Source: Streptomyces sp. NBC_00461 (GTDB lineage: Bacteria > Actinomycetota > Actinomycetes > Streptomycetales > Streptomycetaceae). From it: a DNA stretch of 64,000 nt. The stretch's first letter is position 1. Each line of letters begins with the position of its first letter. Both the position numbers and the translations under genes were made by a program. Positions 18,704 to 27,464 of the stretch are shown in pieces. The DNA lies in assembly GCF_036013935.1 (NCBI RefSeq), contig NZ_CP107902.1, positions 9,333,001-9,397,000 of the forward strand, in the 5' to 3' direction. The notes below the pieces were generated by a model that did no database searches, had not been told where the DNA came from, and saw only the letters and a list, made by a program, of their open reading frames with translations.

Positions 18704-19281
18704 TGCTGTCCGCGCGGCAACAGGTCACGCCCCGGCGCCGACATGTGCAGCACCTCGAACACATCACCGTCGGCCTTCGGCGCGTCGTGCTCCCACAGCG
18801 AGAAGTGCACCAGCTCCCAGCGGCTGGAGTCCACGGCCGCCGCCGCGAGCACCGCGCCGTCCTCGCCGGCCAGCCGCTCGGTCTCCCGCACCGCGTCCGC
18901 CGTGACTCCGGCCAACTCCACGCCCTCCGGCACCGGTTGGCGCCGCCGCACCGCGAATCGTGCCGGGAGGCCGGCGCCGCCGCGCTCCTCGTACGCAAGG
19001 CCCGTCCACTGTCGGACGGACGGCCGACCGAAGTCGTTGCTCAGCCCCTGGAAGGCGCCGCCCCAGAGGAAACTGTTCATGCCCTCCATGGTGTTCCACA
19101 GGTAGAACGGCGCGTACTGGTTGACCGGCGAGCCGTTCACCCCGCGCTCGCGCAGCAGGTACGTCTTGAGGCCGAGGCCGTCCCAGTCGTCCAACAGATG
19201 CCCGACGCGGGCGACACGGCCGCGGATGCTGCCCGTGTCGTAGTCGGCGGGCAGTGTCAGCTCGTACTGCATGGCATGCAT
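18697..19281 (-). CDS. DUF4865 family protein
   Basis: A 194-residue protein starting MHAMQYELTLPADYD, with GAGGAGG ahead of ATG 19281. The conserved features I recognise from DUF4865 are TYLLRERGVNGSPVNQYAPFYLW and MNSFLWGGAFQGLSNDFGRPSV. The family has no established activity; the fold looks like a dimeric alpha-beta barrel pair. It is co-transcribed with a cupin upstream and a phosphotriesterase-like gene downstream. Confidence 0.8.
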   Translation of the reverse strand: MHAMQYELTLPADYDTGSIRGRVARVGHLLDDWDGLGLKTYLLRERGVNGSPVNQYAPFYLWNTMEGMNSFLWGGAFQGLSNDFGRPSVRQWTGLAYEERGGAGLPARFAVRRRQPVPEGVELAGVTADAVRETERLAGEDGAVLAAAAVDSSRWELVHFSLWEHDAPKADGDVFEVLHMSAPGRDLLPRGQQW

Positions 19282-19292
19282 CGGGTGCCTCC

Positions 19293-19712
19293 TCAGGCAG
19301 GGGTGTCCTGCGAACCGTCGGCGGGGTACTCCTCCGGTCCGACGTGCGCGTCCCACTCCGTGGTGGTGCCGTCCTCGGCGGCCTCGACGACCGCGAGATG
19401 CGTCATGAAGGTGCGCGGACCGGCACCGTGCCAGTGCCATTCCTCCGGCTCGATCCACACGGTGTCGCCCGCACGGATCGCCTCGACGTCCCCGCCCTTT
19501 CGCTGCACCAGCCCCTCGCCCTCCAGGACGTGCAGCACCTGGCCGTGCGGATGGCGGTGCCAGGCGGTGTGGGCGCCGGGCGTGAAGTGGACGTTGAACA
19601 TGCGCAGTCGGGACGGGGCGGCGGGCGCGGCTATCTCGTCGAGCCACACCGAGCCCGTGAAATTCTCCGCGGGGCCCTGCCAAGTGTCGGGACGCTTCCT
19701 GGTGATGTGCAC
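19293..19712 (-). CDS. Cupin-domain protein
   Basis: A 139-residue single-domain cupin starting at GTG 19712, with AGGAG 8 nt upstream. Cupin motif 1 is AWHRHPHGQVLHVLEGEG and motif 2 is GDTVWIEPEEWHWHG, giving a likely His-rich metal site. The start HITRKRPDTWQGPAENFTG resembles cupins annotated as hydroxynitrile-lyase-like or carboxymuconolactone-associated. The reaction is not known. It is the first gene after the TetR regulator, with only 12 bp between them. Confidence 0.8.
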   Translation of the reverse strand: MHITRKRPDTWQGPAENFTGSVWLDEIAAPAAPSRLRMFNVHFTPGAHTAWHRHPHGQVLHVLEGEGLVQRKGGDVEAIRAGDTVWIEPEEWHWHGAGPRTFMTHLAVVEAAEDGTTTEWDAHVGPEEYPADGSQDTPA

Positions 19713-19724
19713 TGACCTGAACTC

Positions 19725-20318
19725 CTAACGTGGGGCGAGAAGGGAGAGCAGCCCCCGGACAGCGGCGTCGAAGGCGGTGGGGGAGCCGGCGGCGCGGGCG
19801 AGGACGTAACCGCCCTGGACGGTCGCCAGGACGGTGGCCGCGATCTCCTCGCCGTCCAGCGAGGGCGCGAACTGCCCCTGCTCCTTGCCCTCTTCGACGA
19901 TTCCCGCGATCAGCTCCCGGATCGCGTCGAGCGTCTCGTCGACCGGCGCGCGCAGCTCGGCGCTGGCGATGACCTCCGGATCCATCGTGAGCCGCCCGAC
20001 GGGGCAGCCGCGCAGCACGTCACGCTCGCGCAGCAGATACGCCTCGATGCGCTTGTACGGCGTCCCCGGCCCGTCGAGTACTCCCTCGGCAGTAGCCCGC
20101 AACTCCTCGGCCGTCCGCCGGATCGCCGCCAGCGCGAGATCAGGCTTGCCCTTGAAGTGGTGGTACATGCTGCCCTGTCCGGCGCCCGACCGCTCCAGGA
20201 TCGCCTTGGGGCTGGTGCCCACGTATCCGCGCTCCCACAGCAGCTCACGGGTGGACTGGATCAGTCGCTCCGAGGTGCTCTCCGCGGTGGTCTCCGAGGT
20301 GGTCTCCGAAGTGCTCAT
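19725..20318 (-). CDS. TetR-family transcriptional regulator
   Basis: A 197-residue repressor. The N-terminal helix-turn-helix shows RLIQSTRELLWERGYVGTS, then AILERSGAGQGSMYHHFKGKPD, the TetR recognition pattern. The C-terminal ligand domain contains the Cys-containing RGCPVGRLTMDPE, a feature of a TetR_C subgroup. I start at ATG 20318; an ATG at 20333 lies inside a 22-bp palindrome that is probably its operator. It heads the cupin/DUF4865/hydrolase/tautomerase operon and most likely controls it. Confidence 0.85.
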   Translation of the reverse strand: MSTSETTSETTAESTSERLIQSTRELLWERGYVGTSPKAILERSGAGQGSMYHHFKGKPDLALAAIRRTAEELRATAEGVLDGPGTPYKRIEAYLLRERDVLRGCPVGRLTMDPEVIASAELRAPVDETLDAIRELIAGIVEEGKEQGQFAPSLDGEEIAATVLATVQGGYVLARAAGSPTAFDAAVRGLLSLLAPR

Positions 20319-20325
20319 GCCGTCA

Positions 20326-20347
20326 CTGTACATACTAGTAGTTACAG
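20326..20347. promoter_or_regulatory. 22-bp palindromic operator (probable TetR site)
   Basis: CTGTAcaTACTAGTAgtTACAG is symmetric except for two bases on each side of the arms. It sits immediately upstream of the TetR start at 20318, in the position expected for autoregulation. Confidence 0.75.
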
Positions 20348-20494
20348 AAGTCGAGCGCTTGGGGAGCAACGGAAACCGCCCCGCGTACTCCCCGGGAGGT
20401 ACGCGCAGTGCCGCTGGCCGTACGACGACCCGGCCCCCCTCCCGGCGGGAGTCTCGAGACGACAACGCACGACCCACCTGGGAGATGACCCGAG

Positions 20495-20782
20495 ATGCAG
20501 ACACTCGCGAACTGGAACGGCGGCCCCGGCCCGTGGATCCTCTTCTTCCCGCTGATCTGGGCGGCCGTCGTGATCGGCGCCGTGACCCTGGTGCGCCGCA
20601 CCGCCTGGCGCGGCCGCCGTGGACCCTGGCGGCCCATGGACGATCCGCGCCCCTCCGGTGACTCGCCGCTCGCCGTGCTCGGCCGCCGCTTCGCCTCCGG
20701 TGAGATCGACGAGGACGAGTACTGGCGCCGGATGTCCGTCCTGGACGAGCAGTTCGGCCGCAGCAAGGGCGGTGCGGCGTGA
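20495..20782 (+). CDS. SHOCT-domain small membrane protein
   Basis: A 95-residue protein with one N-terminal membrane segment (WILFFPLIWAAVVIGAVTLV, residues 14-33), a basic stop-transfer stretch (RRTAWRGRRG), and a C-terminal SHOCT motif (LGRRFASGEIDEDEYWRRMSVL). SHOCT proteins are often small adaptors linked to membrane or oligomeric complexes. Its stop overlaps the start of the ABC ATPase by the 4 bp GTGA, so the two are co-translated and probably work together. Confidence 0.85.
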   Translation: MQTLANWNGGPGPWILFFPLIWAAVVIGAVTLVRRTAWRGRRGPWRPMDDPRPSGDSPLAVLGRRFASGEIDEDEYWRRMSVLDEQFGRSKGGAA

Positions 20783-21528
20783 CCACCACGACCGCCGTCC
20801 GCACGGCCGCCCGGGTCGTCGACGCAGTGAAGGTCTACGGCCGCGGTGACACCGAGGTGAGGGCCCTGGACGGGGTGAGCGTCGACTTCCCGGTCGGCCG
20901 CTTCACCGCGATCATGGGGCCCTCGGGTTCCGGCAAGTCCACCCTGATGCACTGCGCCGCCGGCCTCGACACGCTCAGCTCGGGTGCCGCCTACATCGGC
21001 GACGTCGACCTGGGCGGCCTCGACGACCGCCACCTCACCCTCCTGCGCCGCGACCGCGTCGGCTTCGTCTTCCAGGCGTTCAACCTGGTGCCGACGCTGA
21101 GCGTCGCGGAGAACATCACGCTGCCGCTGGACCTCGCCGGCGGCAGCGGGGACCCGGAGTGGATCGAGGCGCTCATCGACGTCGTCGGCCTGCGCGACCG
21201 CCTCCACCACCGTCCCTCCGAACTCTCCGGCGGCCAGCAACAACGCGTCGCCGTGGCCCGGGCGTTCGCCGGCCAGCCGGACGTCGTCTTCGCCGACGAG
21301 CCGACCGGCAACCTCGACTCCCGCTCGGGCGGAGAGGTCCTCGGGCTGCTCGGCCGCGCCGTGCGCCGGACCGCCCGCACCGTCGTCATGGTCACCCACG
21401 ACCCGGTGGCCGCCGCCCACGCCGACGAGGTCGTCTTCCTCGCCGACGGACGCCTGGTCGACCGTATGCAGTCCCCCACCGCCGACCGGGTCCTGGACCG
21501 CATGAAAGCCTTCGAGGTGCCCTCATGA
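20779..21528 (+). CDS. ABC transporter ATP-binding protein (LolD/MacB-type)
   Basis: A 249-residue ATPase with Walker A GPSGSGKST, Q-loop FVFQAFNLVPTLS, signature LSGGQQQRVAVARAF and Walker B VVFADEPTGNLDSRSG. The absence of a fused membrane part and the TLS/ENITLPL pattern fit the MacB/LolD group that pairs with FtsX-type permeases. It starts at GTG 20779 within the SHOCT stop and ends in the ATGA that starts the permease gene. Confidence 0.95.
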   Translation: MTTTTAVRTAARVVDAVKVYGRGDTEVRALDGVSVDFPVGRFTAIMGPSGSGKSTLMHCAAGLDTLSSGAAYIGDVDLGGLDDRHLTLLRRDRVGFVFQAFNLVPTLSVAENITLPLDLAGGSGDPEWIEALIDVVGLRDRLHHRPSELSGGQQQRVAVARAFAGQPDVVFADEPTGNLDSRSGGEVLGLLGRAVRRTARTVVMVTHDPVAAAHADEVVFLADGRLVDRMQSPTADRVLDRMKAFEVPS

Positions 21529-24086
21529 ACACCGCCGTACGCCTGAGCCTGTCCTCGCTGCGTGCCCACAAACGACGCTTCGCCGGCACCTTCCTCGCCG
21601 TGTTCCTCGGCGTCGCCTTCCTGGCCGGCACCCTCGTCATGGGCGACACACTGCGTGCCAGCTTCGACAGCATGTTCGGCAACGCGACGATCGGCACCGA
21701 CGCCGTCGTCCGCAGCGCGGACACGATCACCACACCCGGTGAGAGCCAGGGCGTACGGCAGCCCGTCGACACGGCCCTGGTGAGCACCCTGGAGACGGTG
21801 CCCGGTGTCGCGGCCGCCGCGCCCGACATCGAAGGCGCCGGCCAACTCGTCGGCAGGAACGGCAAGCCCATCGGCGGCCAGGGGCCGCCCACCCTCGCAG
21901 GCAACTGGATCACCGACTCCAGGCTCAACCCGTACCAGCTCGCCGAGGGCCGCGCCCCGCGGAAGTCCGGCGAGGTCGTCGTCAACCGCGGCGCCGCGAA
22001 GAAGGGCGATCTGAAGATCGGCGACACCACCACACTGCGCACCCCGGACCCGGTCGAGGTGACGGTCGTCGGGCTGGCGACCTTCGGCGGCGAGGACGGC
22101 ATGGCCCAGGTGACCTTCACCGGCATGACCCGCACCGACGCCGAGAAGTACCTCACCGCCAGGCCCGGCGAGGCGGCGAGCATCAAGGTGCGAGCAGGAC
22201 CCGGCGTCAGCGAGAAGGACCTCGTCGACCGGCTGACTCCCGTACTGCCCAAGGGCGTTGAGGCCATCACGGGTCAGGAGTCGGCCCAGGAGAACACCGA
22301 CATGATCTCCAGCCAGTTCCTCACCGTCTTCACCACCTTCCTGCTCGTGTTCTCCGGCATCGCCCTGCTGGTCGCGACCTTCTCCATCCACAACACCTTC
22401 GCGATCGTCGTAGCCCAACGCACCCGCGAAAACGCCCTGTTGCGAGCCCTCGGTGCCTCCCGCCGCCAGGTCACCGCGACGACCCTCGTCGAGGCGAGCG
22501 CCGTCGCCGTGGCCGCTTCGGTCGCGGGACTTGCCGGCGGTGTCGGCATCGCGGCCGGCCTGCAGGCCCTATTCCCCGCGATCGGATTCCCCTTCCCCGA
22601 CGGCAACTTGGTGATCAACGCACTGTCCATGGCGCTGCCGCTCGCGGTCGGCATCGTGGTCTGCCTGGGCTCCGCGCTCCTGCCCGCCGCCCGGGCCGGC
22701 CGCACCGCTCCGCTGGCCGCCCTGCGCGAGACGGCCGTCGACGCCTCCGGCGCCTCCCGCACGCGTGCCGTCACCGGTATGGGCCTCGCCGCCCTCGCCG
22801 TGGCCGTGACGCTCAGCGGCGTCCTGGTCTCACCGTCCGTCTGGCTGGCGGGACTTGGCGCCGTCCTCGCCCTGGTCTCGTTCGTGGTCCTCGGTCCGGT
22901 CGCGTCCTCGACGGCCGTACGGATCCTCGGCGGCCCCCTCGACACACTGCGCGGCGTCACCGGCTCCCTCGCCCGCCGCAACGCCCTGCGCAGCCCCAAG
23001 CGGACCGCCGCCACCGCGAGCGCCCTGATGATCGGCGTGGCCGTCGTCTCGCTGTTCACCGTCTTCGGCGCCTCGCTGAAGGCGACCATGGACCAGACCG
23101 TGTCACGGTCCTTCGCCGGCGACGTCGCCGTCAGCACACCGTCGTTCGGCGCGGGCGGCAGCGGCCTGAGCCCCCGGCTCGCCGGGGCGATCCAGCAGCT
23201 GCCCGAGGTCGACACGGCCGTAGGACTCGGCCGCGGAGTCGCCGAAGTCGACGGCAGGGGACGGGCGTTGACCGTCACCGACCCGGTGGCGCTGGAACGC
23301 ACCTTCGACCTCGGAAAGGTGCAGGGGTCCCTGCGCGACCTCGGCACCGACGGCATCGCCATCACCAGGGCGGAAGCCGACAAGCAGCACCTCACCACCG
23401 GGGAGAAGGCCCGACTCGCCTTCACGGACGGCAAGAAGCAGACCTTCACGGTCCGCGCCGTCTACGGCCGGTCCGAACTCGCCGGCGACTACCTCATCAC
23501 CCGTGCCGCCTGGGCCCCGCACCGTACCCAGGACTCCGACGCGCTCGTCGCCGTCTCCTTCAGGGAGGGTGTGAGCACGGACGCGGGCAAGGCAGCCGTG
23601 CGGCATGTCGCCGACCGCTACGGCAACCCCGAGGTGCAGACCCGCGACGAGTACGCGCAGTCCTCGGCCGGCGGCATCGACATGATGCTGACCCTCGTCT
23701 ACGCCCTGCTCGCCCTCGCGGTCCTCATCGCGCTGCTGGGCATCGCCAACACCCTGACCCTGGCGATCCACGAACGCACCCGCGAACTGGGCCTGCTCAG
23801 GGCCGTCGGGCAGACCCGCTCCCAGCTGCGGGCCATGGTCCGGTGGGAGTCGGTGCTCGTCGCCGCCTTCGGCACGGTCGGCGGCCTGGGCCTCGGCGCC
23901 TTCCTCGGCTGGGTGCTGGTCAAGGCCTCGGACGGCGTGAGCGACAGCGCCTTCGCCTTCGCGATCCCGCCCGTGCAGCTCGTGATCGTGGCCCTGGTGG
24001 GTCTCGCGGCCGGCGCGCTCGCGGGCCTGCGTCCGGCGCGGCGCGCGGCGCGCCTGGACGTGCTGCGCGCCATCGCCACCGAGTGA
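21525..24086 (+). CDS. FtsX-like ABC permease
   Basis: An 853-residue integral membrane protein with two FtsX/MacB permease units. An N-terminal anchor (FAGTFLAVFLGVAFLAGTLV) is followed by a large extracytoplasmic region (about residues 45-260), then a bundle with FLLVFSGIALLVATFSIHNTF and AQRTRENALLRALGASRRQV. A second bundle near the C-terminus has YALLALAVLIALLGIANTL and ERTRELGLLRAVGQTRSQL. These repeated ERTRE-LLRA motifs are the coupling loops. With the ATPase it may export or mechanically transduce rather than import; antimicrobial or lipoprotein handling are family roles, not shown here. Confidence 0.95.
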   Translation: MNTAVRLSLSSLRAHKRRFAGTFLAVFLGVAFLAGTLVMGDTLRASFDSMFGNATIGTDAVVRSADTITTPGESQGVRQPVDTALVSTLETVPGVAAAAPDIEGAGQLVGRNGKPIGGQGPPTLAGNWITDSRLNPYQLAEGRAPRKSGEVVVNRGAAKKGDLKIGDTTTLRTPDPVEVTVVGLATFGGEDGMAQVTFTGMTRTDAEKYLTARPGEAASIKVRAGPGVSEKDLVDRLTPVLPKGVEAITGQESAQENTDMISSQFLTVFTTFLLVFSGIALLVATFSIHNTFAIVVAQRTRENALLRALGASRRQVTATTLVEASAVAVAASVAGLAGGVGIAAGLQALFPAIGFPFPDGNLVINALSMALPLAVGIVVCLGSALLPAARAGRTAPLAALRETAVDASGASRTRAVTGMGLAALAVAVTLSGVLVSPSVWLAGLGAVLALVSFVVLGPVASSTAVRILGGPLDTLRGVTGSLARRNALRSPKRTAATASALMIGVAVVSLFTVFGASLKATMDQTVSRSFAGDVAVSTPSFGAGGSGLSPRLAGAIQQLPEVDTAVGLGRGVAEVDGRGRALTVTDPVALERTFDLGKVQGSLRDLGTDGIAITRAEADKQHLTTGEKARLAFTDGKKQTFTVRAVYGRSELAGDYLITRAAWAPHRTQDSDALVAVSFREGVSTDAGKAAVRHVADRYGNPEVQTRDEYAQSSAGGIDMMLTLVYALLALAVLIALLGIANTLTLAIHERTRELGLLRAVGQTRSQLRAMVRWESVLVAAFGTVGGLGLGAFLGWVLVKASDGVSDSAFAFAIPPVQLVIVALVGLAAGALAGLRPARRAARLDVLRAIATE

Positions 24087-24112
24087 GACAGCGCGGGCAG
24101 GTCACCGCCCGG

Positions 24113-24643
24113 TCAGCCGGCAACGGCCGACCGGGCGGGAGCGTGTGCGGGCCTGCGGCCGTCGACCGCGTGCTCGACCTCAGCGAACCGGTGCGCCGGC
24201 TTCTCGGCCGTACGACGCGGAAGGCGGGCCGGCGCCGCGACCGGAGCCGGGGTGGTGGGCAGCGTGAACCAGACGACCTTGCCCGACTCGCCGTCCGGGC
24301 GCACCCCCCAGCTCTCGCTCACCGCGGCCACCATGGCGAGTCCGCGCCCGGTGGTGGCGCCCGGCTCCACTTCCCGCACTTCGGGCAGCCGGGGGTCGTG
24401 ATCGTGCACGGAGACCGTGAGCCGGTCCAGCAGCAGCTCTATCTCCACGGTGCACAGCTTGTCGGGCTGGGCATGCAGATGGACGTTGGTCAGCAACTCC
24501 GTCACACCGAGTGCGGCACGGTCGATGAGGGAGTCCATATGCCAGTAGCGCAACTGCGCAGAGACGATTCTGCGGACCTGGCCGATCCGCGACGGCAGGG
24601 CTTGCAGCTCTACCGTGCAGTGCCTGCTTGGGTGACTGATCAC
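24113..24643 (-). CDS. Histidine-kinase-like ATPase (RsbW/anti-sigma-type)
   Basis: A 176-residue single-domain ATPase. I choose GTG 24643 because GGGGAG lies 8 nt upstream; a longer frame from GTG 24721 has no ribosome site. The N-box-like ALGVTELLTNVHLHAQ and G-box TTGRGLAMVAAVSESWG are those of HATPase_c proteins of the anti-sigma-factor or SpoIIAB type, abundant in Streptomyces. The C-terminal 40 residues are Pro/Ala-rich. It has no adjacent sigma or anti-anti-sigma gene, so its partner is unknown. Confidence 0.8.
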   Translation of the reverse strand: MISHPSRHCTVELQALPSRIGQVRRIVSAQLRYWHMDSLIDRAALGVTELLTNVHLHAQPDKLCTVEIELLLDRLTVSVHDHDPRLPEVREVEPGATTGRGLAMVAAVSESWGVRPDGESGKVVWFTLPTTPAPVAAPARLPRRTAEKPAHRFAEVEHAVDGRRPAHAPARSAVAG

Positions 24644-24874
24644 GGCTGCGACTCCCCGACTGAAGAGGTCCGGAAGAACACGGAAGACGGATCCAGCAGG
24701 GTGGCTGAGGGAGCCGGCCACCTGCTGTCGTGCCCGGCGGGCTGGTTCGCAGCGTTATCGCCGGTAAACCCAGAGTGACGTGAGACCAGCGTGACGCAGG
24801 GGGCGCGGTACCGCAACTCGCCGTCGGCTCGCGGTCGCAGGAGGCAGCCCGCCGCAGTCGTAGTACGGGAGTTG

Positions 24875-25198
24875 TCAGCCGCCGCGCCCCGCGGCCCTTC
24901 GTACGGCTTCAATGAACCGGCCTGCCGCGGGCGGCCCCGGCTCGCCCGGCGCGGGGTCGTGGTCGCCCAGCGTCAGCAGGTACCGCTTGCCGTTGAGGTC
25001 CGCGAGCGCCCGGCCCTGCGCGGCGAACCACGGCTTGGAGGCGCGCACCGCCTGCACCGGCGCGCTGTCGATCTCGGTGCCGTAACTGGTGAGCAACGCA
25101 AGCCTGCCGTCGCTGATCCGGACCTGCCCGGCCCGGGTGAGCGAACGCAACCGTTTGCCGATCCGCACGCCCGTCGCAGTGAACTCCGGCTCCGCCAT
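24875..25198 (-). CDS. Conserved-looking small protein of unknown function
   Basis: A 107-residue protein starting at ATG 25198, with AAGGGGG upstream. I do not recognise a named domain. It looks soluble and basic, with alternating short strands: GVRIGKRLRSLTRAGQVRI, GRLALLTSYGTEIDSAPVQAV, and NGKRYLLTLGDHDP near the end. That pattern resembles a small PH-like barrel, which is a guess. It lies upstream of the HATPase gene on the same strand (about 230 bp apart). Confidence 0.65.
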   Translation of the reverse strand: MAEPEFTATGVRIGKRLRSLTRAGQVRISDGRLALLTSYGTEIDSAPVQAVRASKPWFAAQGRALADLNGKRYLLTLGDHDPAPGEPGPPAAGRFIEAVRRAAGRGG

Positions 25199-25527
25199 GC
25201 CGCCCGCCCCCTTGTGCGCGTCCGGTGCGCTGGACCGTGACCTGCGTGGGCCGCGATCCAGCTCGTGTCGTGATCCAGTGTGCGCCCCTGTTCGGTGCAG
25301 TCTGCCCGCACCCGGCGTCGAGCACCAGTACGCACGGCACCCCGCGCCGGGCGCCCGGAGCACTCGCCCGAATGCGCCCCCAATTCCGCCCACCCCCTGC
25401 CCCCAGGCTGTCCTTTGGGGCGCTCAAAGGTGCGTTTATGCAGGTGAGAAGCGTGCGGAAGGTGTTTATGATCGATGTTGTCGGCAGCGCGACGCGTCGC
25501 CGGCGCTCAGTGTGAGGAGCACCCGTC
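25199..25527. other. Divergent regulatory spacer upstream of cysteine desulfhydrase
   Basis: This 329-bp spacer has no convincing gene. It holds TATGAT at 25467-25472, a good -10 candidate for the desulfhydrase. It also holds a near-direct repeat AAGGTGcGTTTATG (25427-25440) and AAGGTGTTTATG (25459-25470) that could be a regulator site. Confidence 0.45.
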
Positions 25528-26676
25528 GTGAGCACCCCCCAGCAGACCCGGACCGGCCGGACCCTCGACGTCGACCGCAGCGACGCGGCCTACCGTGACT
25601 GGCTGAAAGAAGCCGTCCGCAAGGTCCAGGCCGATGCCAACCGCTCGGCCGACACGCACCTGCTCCGCTTCCCCCTGCCCGAGAAGTGGGGCATCGACCT
25701 GTACCTCAAGGACGAGTCGACCCACCCCACCGGCAGCCTCAAACACCGGCTCGCCCGCTCCCTTTTCCTCTACGGACTGTGCAACGGCTGGATCCGGCCG
25801 GGCCGCCCGGTGATCGAGGCGTCCAGCGGCTCGACAGCCGTCTCCGAGGCGTACTTCGCGAAGCTGATCGGCGTGCCCTTCATCGCCGTCATGCCGCGCA
25901 CGACGAGCGCCGAGAAGATCCGCCTGATCGAGTTCCATGGCGGGCAGTGCCATTTCGTGGACGACTCGCGCAGGATGTACGAGGAATCGGCACGTCTGGC
26001 GGTGGACACCGGCGGCCACTACATGGACCAGTTCACCTACGCGGAACGGGCCACGGACTGGCGCGGCAACAACAACATCGCCGAATCCATCTTCCGCCAG
26101 CTGGAGCTGGAACGGTTTCCGGAGCCCGCGTGGATCGTGGCGACGGCCGGCACCGGCGGCACCTCGGCGACCCTCGCGCGCTACGTCCACTACACCCAGC
26201 GCGACACCCGCATCTGCGTGGCCGACCCGGAGAACTCCTGTTTCTTCGAGGGCTGGACCACCGGCGATCCCGACGTCACCTGCGACTGCGGCTCCCGTAT
26301 CGAGGGCATCGGCCGCCCCCGCATGGAACCGAGCTTCGTGCCGGGAGCCGTCGACCGGATGATGAAGGTGCCCGACGCGGCGAGCGTCGCCGCCGTACGG
26401 GCGCTGGAGCGGGCCATCGGCCGCAAGGCGGGCGGCTCGACCGGCACCGGCCTGTGGAGCGCGCTGAAGATCATTGCCGAGATGGTGGCCGCGGGGCGGC
26501 AGGGGAGCGTGGTGACGCTGCTGTGCGACCCGGGCGACCGGTATCTGGACAAGTACTACTCGGACGCGTGGCTCGCCGAGCAGGGCCTGGACATCGAGCC
26601 GTACACGGCGGCGATCCAGTCGCTGCTGGAGACGGGCGTCTGGCCGACTGAGGACGTGCGCCCGAGCCGCCGCTGA
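25528..26676 (+). CDS. PLP-dependent cysteine synthase-family enzyme, Cds1-like L-cysteine desulfhydrase
   Basis: A 382-residue fold-type II PLP enzyme starting at GTG 25528, with GAGGAG upstream. The PLP Lys is in [14 protein letters not shown], the phosphate-binding loop in [14 protein letters not shown], and substrate loop [18 protein letters not shown] near residue 95. Compared with ordinary CysK it has an extended C-terminal half with [22 protein letters not shown] and ends DKYYSDAWL. These are features of the Cds1-type cysteine desulfhydrases that release H2S from cysteine. The gene is monocistronic. Confidence 0.85.
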   Translation: MSTPQQTRTGRTLDVDRSDAAYRDWLKEAVRKVQADANRSADTHLLRFPLPEKWGIDLYLKDESTHPTGSLKHRLARSLFLYGLCNGWIRPGRPVIEASSGSTAVSEAYFAKLIGVPFIAVMPRTTSAEKIRLIEFHGGQCHFVDDSRRMYEESARLAVDTGGHYMDQFTYAERATDWRGNNNIAESIFRQLELERFPEPAWIVATAGTGGTSATLARYVHYTQRDTRICVADPENSCFFEGWTTGDPDVTCDCGSRIEGIGRPRMEPSFVPGAVDRMMKVPDAASVAAVRALERAIGRKAGGSTGTGLWSALKIIAEMVAAGRQGSVVTLLCDPGDRYLDKYYSDAWLAEQGLDIEPYTAAIQSLLETGVWPTEDVRPSRR

Positions 26677-26684
26677 TACACCGG

Positions 26685-26892
26685 CAGGCAACGTTTGCCC
26701 GTCGATGAGCTGCGTCCGGTGCGTGCTCCGGGGGTCCACGGCCAGAGGCTGGGGGAGTGCCGGGTGCGGGCCCTCGTACTGGACGTATGTGGGTCTGTGC
26801 CCGGTGCGCCGCGTGAGGAGGGGACCTCCCACGCCCTTGAGGCAGTGGGGGAGCCTGCTGGGCCGGCGTCGCGACGGGGCGGACGTTGCCTG
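26685..26892. repeat. Intergenic segment bounded by 20-bp inverted repeats
   Basis: An imperfect inverted repeat bounds the segment: CAGGCAACGT then GCCCGTCG at 26685-26704, and its near-complement at 26872-26892 (one extra base, two mismatches). The roughly 208-bp segment fills nearly the whole space between convergent genes. It has internal hairpin potential around 26825-26855 and no gene. It resembles a small non-coding intergenic repeat, but no target duplication is obvious. Confidence 0.5.
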
Positions 26893-26900
26893 GCGGGGTA

Positions 26901-27371
26901 CTAGGGAGCGAGGCGCCGGTCCAGTGAGGTCACCGCGTCCCGGAAGGCCCGGCCCAGGCCCGCCCGAGCCGCCTTGAGGACGAGTCGCACCGGTGCCGTC
27001 CCGTCGGCGGCGAAGGTCCACTGCACGCGCGTGCCCGCGCCGGCCGGTACGAGCCGCCACTCCTCGACCAGGGCCCGCATCCCGGGAGCGTTGGTCACGT
27101 CGACGCGGTAGGCGTACACCTCCGCCTCCTTCGCCGCGAGCACCGTCTCCTCGAAGCGCGTCCCGCCCGTCAGCCGCACCTCGCGCCGGGCGCCGCCGTC
27201 GAGCGGCCGGGCCAGTCTCACCGCCGAGAACCACTCCGCCCAGCCCGCCACATCCTCGGCGAGCGCGCGGAACACCGCCTCCGGAGCGGCTGAGACCTCC
27301 CGGGCGAAGACAAGACGTACGGGCGCGGTCTCGACGAAGTCGAGCCCGACGGGACGCAGACGACGAGCCAT
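26901..27371 (-). CDS. SRPBCC/polyketide-cyclase-like protein
   Basis: A 156-residue START-like (SRPBCC) protein that probably binds a hydrophobic ligand in a deep cavity. The first half shows VFAREVSAAPEAVFRALAEDVAGWAEWFSAV and the second YRVDVTNAPGMRALVEEWRLVP then VQWTFAADG, with the long C-terminal helix ending GRAFRDAVTSLDRRL. No catalytic residues can be named. It has AGGAGG upstream of ATG 27371 and is transcribed in the same direction as the DeoR gene behind it. Confidence 0.8.
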   Translation of the reverse strand: MARRLRPVGLDFVETAPVRLVFAREVSAAPEAVFRALAEDVAGWAEWFSAVRLARPLDGGARREVRLTGGTRFEETVLAAKEAEVYAYRVDVTNAPGMRALVEEWRLVPAGAGTRVQWTFAADGTAPVRLVLKAARAGLGRAFRDAVTSLDRRLAP

Positions 27372-27464
27372 GGACGAGAACCTCCTTGACGGAGCAGGGA
27401 AGTTGACCGGGGCAACGTCACGATAACTGGCGGCCCGTCAGATGTCTGCACCGCCCGAAGTCGA

